A stretch of DNA of 9,941 nt. Origin: Lachnospiraceae bacterium UBA7143. GTDB lineage: Bacteria; Bacillota; Clostridia; Lachnospirales; Lachnospiraceae. A model generated the notes under the pieces. That model was given only the letters and a program-made list of their open reading frames with translations. It was not told the origin of the DNA and ran no database searches. Below are positions 7,452-9,941 of this stretch, in pieces (the stretch's first letter is position 1; each line of letters begins with the position of its first letter). Location: assembly GCA_002491905.1 (NCBI GenBank), contig DKWV01000060.1:1-9941 (forward strand), given 5' to 3'. The position numbers and the translations under genes were made by a program.

Positions 7452-7541
7452 TTGGGGTACTCCCCAACAAGCAAAGCGAGCTGCCGCAGGCGGCGGAGCG
7501 GGGATTAGGATATCCGAAAGGATATCCTAATCCATTGCTTG
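7452..7541 (+). repeat. Composite hairpin locus with a perfect 14-bp stem and GAAA loop
   Basis: TTGGGG (7452-7457) pairs with CCCCAA (7462-7467) around TACT. CAAGCAA (7468-7474) pairs with TTGCTTG (7535-7541) and encloses the rest. Inside it, GCCG (7483-7486) pairs with CGGC (7491-7494), and GGATTAGGATATCC (7502-7515) pairs perfectly with GGATATCCTAATCC (7520-7533) around GAAA. The result is a multibranch fold. No T tract follows, so it is not a standard terminator. GAAA is a GNRA tetraloop only in + strand RNA, which suggests a transcribed structure. A DNA-level role such as an origin of transfer or protein site is an alternative. Confidence 0.65.
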
Positions 7542-7629
7542 CAAAAACGCCCGATATGGTATGAATGGAAGAAAATAAGTCTTATATGGAATACAGGATG
7601 GAAAGGCAGGGATAAAAGAGAACTTATCG

Positions 7630-7670
7630 CTGTCTTTTGTGTTGCAGCGCATTTCTGACGAAAAAGACAG
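7630..7670 (+). repeat. 9-bp inverted repeat just upstream of the degenerate regulator gene
   Basis: CTGTCTTTT (7630-7638) and AAAAGACAG (7662-7670) are perfect complements, separated by 23 nt and ending 24 nt before the start codon. It could be an operator (for example for autoregulation) or a leader RNA stem. Confidence 0.45.
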
Positions 7671-7694
7671 GTGGAAGTGTAAAGGGGGAAACAA

Positions 7695-8393
7695 ATGAAG
7701 GAGAGGATGCTTGTCATTGGATATGACAGTCTGGCAGCGCCGGAACGGAAACGGGGATGGGCCTGTGTCGGGGTACATCCCTACTATGCGGAAAGCATAA
7801 GGAAAGCAGCAAAGGAACTGGATGGAGGCACAGGGTATTCGCTGGTGCTGATCTTTGGCAGGGTGAATGTCATGGATGCGGTCAGGACGGTCAGACGGGT
7901 CAGCAATGTCCCGATACTCGTCATACGGAAACAGTATGACGGCATGGAAAAGATCGCCGTACTGGAGAGCGGTGCGGATGAATACATACAGTGCCCGGTC
8001 CGGCTGGAGGAAGGCATGGCAAGCGTCCGGGCACTGATCCGGAGATACACGAAATGGAATCCCTGTTACGGCTACGTCGGCTGTGAACCGTCAAAGGAGG
8101 GACTTTGCATCATCCCGGAATACCGCAAAGTCTTTGTCAACAACAGGGAACTTTTCTTTCCGGGCAGGGAGTTTGACCTGTTACATACGCTTGTTTCCTG
8201 TCCGGGGAGAGTGTTTACTTATGAACAGCTTTTTTATAAGGTGTGGAAGGAGGAAGGGGACCACGCGGAGAGCATCATGCACTCCTGCATAAAAAGAATC
8301 CGCCGCAGGCTGGAAACCGTATCCGGCTTTTCTGCCAGAATTGAAAATGTCCGTGGTGTCGGATACCGTTATCAGGAGCAGGATGCCTTGTAG
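7695..8393 (+). CDS. OmpR/PhoB-type winged-helix regulator with a degenerate, phosphorylation-incompetent receiver
   Basis: This encodes 232 aa, the usual length for OmpR/PhoB response regulators. It starts at an ATG 6 nt after AGGGGG. Residues 1-118 keep the receiver layout (YSLVLIFGRVN, VPILVIRKQ, ESGADEYIQCPV), but the catalytic residues are gone: the N-terminal acidic pair is replaced by G9-Y10 (MLVIGYDS), the phosphoacceptor position is F54, the Thr/Ser switch position is R78, and the conserved Lys before Pro is C100. It should not be phosphorylated in the usual way. Residues about 128-228 form an intact winged helix: strands around FVNNRELFFPGREFDLL, recognition region ESIMHSCIKRIRRRLE, and a wing ending RGVGYRY. 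It should bind DNA. No kinase gene is nearby. It may act as a constitutive or ligand-controlled regulator of the neighbouring surface protein or sigma-like gene; targets cannot be read from sequence. Confidence 0.88.
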   Translation: MKERMLVIGYDSLAAPERKRGWACVGVHPYYAESIRKAAKELDGGTGYSLVLIFGRVNVMDAVRTVRRVSNVPILVIRKQYDGMEKIAVLESGADEYIQCPVRLEEGMASVRALIRRYTKWNPCYGYVGCEPSKEGLCIIPEYRKVFVNNRELFFPGREFDLLHTLVSCPGRVFTYEQLFYKVWKEEGDHAESIMHSCIKRIRRRLETVSGFSARIENVRGVGYRYQEQDAL

Positions 8394-8584
8394 ATAATAA
8401 CGGATAAAGATAATGTGTGATCGGAAATACTGAGAAAAAAATAGGCAAAGTATTGTCCTGACAGAGTTATGACAGAATGTGGTCGTATATTGCAGTGAGG
8501 ATCTGCAAATAGGGATGAGATATGGGAGAGTGCTTTGCCGCCGAAGGATTACGGAGATCGAGAGGGAATCTGTAGTGCCTGTAT

Positions 8585-8625
8585 TGCCGCGTCTGGTAGT
8601 TTTTACCGGACACGGCATTTTTTTT
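8585..8625 (+). terminator. Strong intrinsic terminator or attenuator upstream of the sigma-like gene
   Basis: TGCCG (8585-8589) pairs with CGGCA (8613-8617), GTC (8591-8593) with GAC (8609-8611), and GGTA (8595-8598) with TACC (8604-8607). There is one C/A mismatch and one U-G pair, and the loop is 5 nt. Eight T residues follow immediately (8618-8625). It lies 191 bp after the regulator's stop and 90 bp before the sigma-like start, so it can end the regulator transcript or attenuate readthrough into the sigma-like gene. Confidence 0.8.
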
Positions 8626-8670
8626 GTGCAAGAGTAGCGGCGTATGCTGTCGGCTGCCGTTCTCCACCGG

Positions 8671-8710
8671 CTCCGAAATTTGATACCTGTCAACTATCAG
8701 ATTTCGGAGG
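8671..8710 (+). promoter_or_regulatory. Hairpin that sequesters the ribosome binding site of the sigma-like gene
   Basis: CTCCGAAATTTGATA (8671-8685) pairs with TATCAGATTTCGGAG (8695-8709) along all 15 positions, with a single U-G wobble and a 9-nt loop. The 3' arm contains four of the five bases of GGAGG (8706-8710), which is the Shine-Dalgarno 5 nt before the ATG at 8716. In the folded RNA the ribosome site is hidden. The same sequence is a near-perfect DNA palindrome, so a protein operator is the alternative reading. Confidence 0.75.
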
Positions 8711-8715
8711 TGAGT

Positions 8716-9159
8716 ATGAAAGAGAGGAAGTTTTATTTACATATAGAAGGAAAACGGATCAGGGTGAGCGAGGAGGTGTACCGGGAGTATTACAAGGGCG
8801 AGCGCAAGGAACGGTATTTTATGAAGGACCTGAAGGCGGAGCGGATCACGATTGACCCGCAGACAGGAGAGGTCACAGTAATACCGGGGCGGGAGGATTC
8901 CTATGAACGGCTGCTGGAGAGGCACAGGCAGTTTGCGTCTTACGGCAGCATGGAAGAACAGACTGTCCAGTCACTCCTGTTAGAGCAGGCGCTTGGAAAA
9001 CTGACAGAAAAGGAGCGCGAACTGATCGAGGAACTCTATTTTCTGGAAAAAACGGAACGACAGGTCAGTGATGCGCTCCATGTGGCGAAGACCACCTTGC
9101 GACGCAGGCATACGGAAGCCCTAAACAAGCTGCGGGACATTTTAGGGGAAGAAAATTAA
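8716..9159 (+). CDS. Short sigma-70 family protein (region 4 helix-turn-helix)
   Basis: This encodes 147 aa. The ATG at 8716 is chosen because GGAGG ends 5 nt before it; the frame is open upstream to 8644 but without a ribosome site. Residues 1-58 form a short basic/aromatic N-terminal part (FYLHIEGKRIRVSEEVYREYY) with no sigma region 2 signature. Residues about 85-143 match sigma region 4: LGKLTEKERELIEELYF, then a helix-turn-helix TERQVSDALHVAKTTLRRRH, then a closing helix. Proteins of this build are common on Tn916/Tn1549-type elements of Firmicutes, where they are annotated as sigma-70 family factors or sigma-like regulators. Without region 2 it probably does not recognise a -10 element alone and may work with a partner or as a DNA-binding activator. 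Its expression appears to be held back by the hairpins in its leader. Confidence 0.82.
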   Translation: MKERKFYLHIEGKRIRVSEEVYREYYKGERKERYFMKDLKAERITIDPQTGEVTVIPGREDSYERLLERHRQFASYGSMEEQTVQSLLLEQALGKLTEKERELIEELYFLEKTERQVSDALHVAKTTLRRRHTEALNKLRDILGEEN

Positions 9160-9237
9160 ATTTTTTTTGAAAAAGCGGACCAGCAGGCGATCCCCAACGG
9201 CTAATAGTATAAGGGGAGTTTCGGTTCCCATCGGACT

Positions 9238-9267
9238 TTGACAAATAACAGGGATGTCCTGTTCATA
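9238..9267 (+). promoter_or_regulatory. Possible promoter with a dyad in its spacer
   Basis: A consensus -35, TTGACA, lies at 9238-9243. The best -10 is only TTCATA (9262-9267, 18-bp spacer). The dyad AACAGG-GATGT-CCTGTT (9247-9263) fills the spacer, a usual place for a repressor site. The weak -10 keeps this tentative; if real, it would transcribe the structured region downstream. Confidence 0.3.
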
Positions 9268-9498
9268 TCCAGTATCCAAGTTTCTCCTGCTGTGCGGGGC
9301 TGTCAAACGACAGGCAGCCCAGGCACGGGCGCGATGACTGCCTGCGGCGGCGGACGGGGAGGGAACCATTTCCCTTTCAAACCCTCTGCCCCGTCAAACA
9401 AGATGACATCAAAGGCACGAGCGGCAACCCGGAGGGCCTGTGACCGGCGCGTGGCTGCGCCGGGACTGCCATGCACCGCCAGTTTGAGGAGAACCGGC

Positions 9499-9626
9499 AT
9501 ATTCCCGTACCGCAGGGTCAAAGGGGGATACGGAGGGCAAGGCATGGGCAGCTTCGTCAACTGCCGCCACCTGCTGTCGGTATCACGGCGCTTACAGCCA
9601 TAAGCGGCTTGGATATTCCCGTACCG
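9499..9626 (+). repeat. 14-bp direct repeat ATATTCCCGTACCG
   Basis: Identical copies are at 9499-9512 and 9613-9626. The similarity extends on both sides with small gaps (GG or GGC before, GGGTCA after). A related inverted core, CGGTAC, lies at 9665-9670. This could be a repeated protein-binding site. Confidence 0.55.
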
Positions 9627-9789
9627 GGGTCAGAGCGAAGGGGCGGTCAGGCCGTCCCGGAATACGGTACATAGCGTGAGACATTAAGAACGCAGCGTTT
9701 CAAAATATATCTTTTGATTTAACGGCAAACCGGGGAAACGCGAAAGGGCGTCCACGGCGCTGCTTAAGCTTAGAGAGGGGAAGAATACA

Positions 9790-9941
9790 ATGCAGAAGAA
9801 TGTGAGTATGGATGAAAAAGATAACAGGAATGATAAGTTAGTGGCGGCAATGGCTTATCTTGGTATTTTGGTGGTGGTGCCGTTTTTTATGGAGAGGAAA
9901 ACACAGTTTGTCAGATATCATCTGGGACAGGGAGCCACTTT
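9790..9941 (+). CDS. Start of a small membrane protein, DUF4870/Tic20-like (cut by window end)
   Basis: The 50 visible codons begin at an ATG 9 nt after GAGGGG (9775-9780). After a charged N-terminus (MQKNVSMDEKDNRNDK) comes a hydrophobic helix (LVAAMAYLGILVVVPFF), then a short polar loop (MERKTQ) and FVRYHLGQGATL. This order of first helix, basic loop and F-[VA]-R-[YF]-H-x-x-Q-[GA] is typical of the DUF4870/Tic20-like small membrane proteins of Firmicutes, whose function is not established. The rest of the gene lies outside the window. An in-frame ATG at 9808 would give a shorter form but has no ribosome site of its own. Confidence 0.7.
   Translation, partial: MQKNVSMDEKDNRNDKLVAAMAYLGILVVVPFFMERKTQFVRYHLGQGAT

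Larger units (their letters stand above)
7425..7694. other. Structured non-coding interval between surface protein and degenerate regulator
   Basis: No gene is supported here. The first half (7452-7541) is a compact run of inverted repeats and GC-rich hairpins described separately. The second half is AT-richer and carries an imperfect direct repeat (ATATGG...ATGGAA at 7554-7570 and again at 7584-7603, 30 bp apart) and a 9-bp dyad. It probably contains the promoter and control region of the downstream regulator, but I see no convincing -35/-10 pair. Confidence 0.5.
8394..8715 (+). other. Long leader region of the sigma-like gene
   Basis: No gene is supported in this 322-bp stretch. It holds a small dyad, TTGCAG (8490-8495) with CTGCAA (8503-8508), next to a -10-like TATATT (8486-8491) that has no good -35. 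Further on come the strong terminator-like hairpin at 8585-8625 and the ribosome-site-masking hairpin at 8671-8710. An overlapping frame open from 8535 to 8855 has no ribosome site and runs into the sigma-like gene out of frame. Confidence 0.5.
9160..9789. other. 630-bp structured region without a convincing gene
   Basis: Frames open here (9238-9603 on +, 9303-9560 on -) start with TTG, lack ribosome sites and have odd Cys/Arg/Pro-heavy compositions, so I do not call them. Inverted repeats are dense. They include AACAGG/CCTGTT (9247-9263), GGGCTG/CAGCCC (9297-9320), CAGGCAG/CTGCCTG (9311-9344, exclusive with the former), GACGGGG/CCCCGTC (9353-9395) enclosing AGGGAA/TTCCCT (9360-9375), CCGGCGC/GCGCCGG (9444-9463), GGCAG/CTGCC (9547-9565), CGCTTA/TAAGCG (9589-9606) and ACGC/GCGT (9738-9751). 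It may be a structured RNA, a replication or transfer origin, or a degraded gene. Confidence 0.55.

Noticed and set aside
7539..7566. TTGCAA ... TATGAA as a promoter for the degenerate regulator
   Set aside because: The spacer is only 15 bp and both boxes are poor; the TTGCAA also belongs to the outer stem of the hairpin locus.
9157..9172. T run after the sigma-like stop as an intrinsic terminator
   Set aside because: Eight Ts follow an AAAATTAAATTTT string, but there is no GC-containing stem, so only a weak AU pairing is possible.
9303..9560. 85-codon open frame on the minus strand, with a plausible-looking ALRVAARAFDVILFDG stretch
   Set aside because: It has a TTG start, no ribosome site and a Pro-rich composition, and it overlaps several hairpins. 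It cannot be excluded without codon-conservation analysis, so it is left uncalled.
9238..9603. 121-codon open frame on + in the structured region
   Set aside because: It starts with TTG that is part of the TTGACA string, has no ribosome site, and its product is Arg/Cys/Gly-rich with no recognisable fold; the inverted repeats explain the region better.
1..9941. CRISPR array, tRNA, rRNA or insertion sequence ends
   Set aside because: No regularly spaced identical repeats, cloverleaf-like sequence, rRNA-like stretch, transposase frame or terminal inverted repeats were seen.

Overview
The window looks like accessory DNA from a gut-type Clostridia genome (Lachnospiraceae-like), most probably part of an integrative conjugative element of the Tn1549/Tn916 kind. 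This rests on gene types (LytTR-type receiver, very large InlB-repeat surface protein, orphan OmpR-type regulator, short sigma-region-4 protein), strong AGGAGG-type ribosome sites and moderately high GC with AT-richer islands. No integrase, relaxase or type IV secretion gene is present, so the element assignment is inference. All supported genes are on the + strand.

Layout. 1-141: leader with four successive small hairpins. 142-684: a receiver protein with an intact phosphoacceptor Asp but no output domain. 708-7424: one very large secreted, membrane-anchored surface protein that is open in a single frame except for one in-frame TAG at 1323-1325. It therefore appears as a 205-aa signal-peptide/acidic fragment and a 2020-aa fragment that holds a probable beta-helix domain, five InlB-type repeats, Ig-like and fibronectin-like modules, a Pro-rich stalk, a Cys-rich juxtamembrane motif and a C-terminal transmembrane anchor. 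7425-7694: structured intergenic DNA including a perfect 14-bp hairpin with a GAAA loop. 7695-8393: an OmpR/PhoB-type regulator whose receiver has lost its phosphorylation residues. 8394-8715: a long leader with a strong terminator-like hairpin and then a 15-bp hairpin that buries the ribosome-binding site of the next gene. 8716-9159: a small sigma-70 region-4-like protein. 9160-9789: about 630 bp with no convincing gene but many inverted repeats and a direct repeat. 9790-end: the start of a small membrane protein cut by the window edge.

How the genes may work together (inference). The two response-regulator-like proteins and the sigma-like protein form a regulatory set around a giant cell-surface adhesin. 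The degenerate receiver suggests control by something other than a histidine kinase, and the sigma-like gene carries two stacked RNA-level control signals. The amber codon means the adhesin is either recently inactivated, made by low-level readthrough, or miscalled in the assembly.

The most notable points are the lone amber in the 2.2-kb-residue-scale surface protein (2238 codons), the sequestered ribosome site of the sigma-like gene, the composite hairpin locus at 7452-7541, and the large structured non-coding block at 9160-9789.
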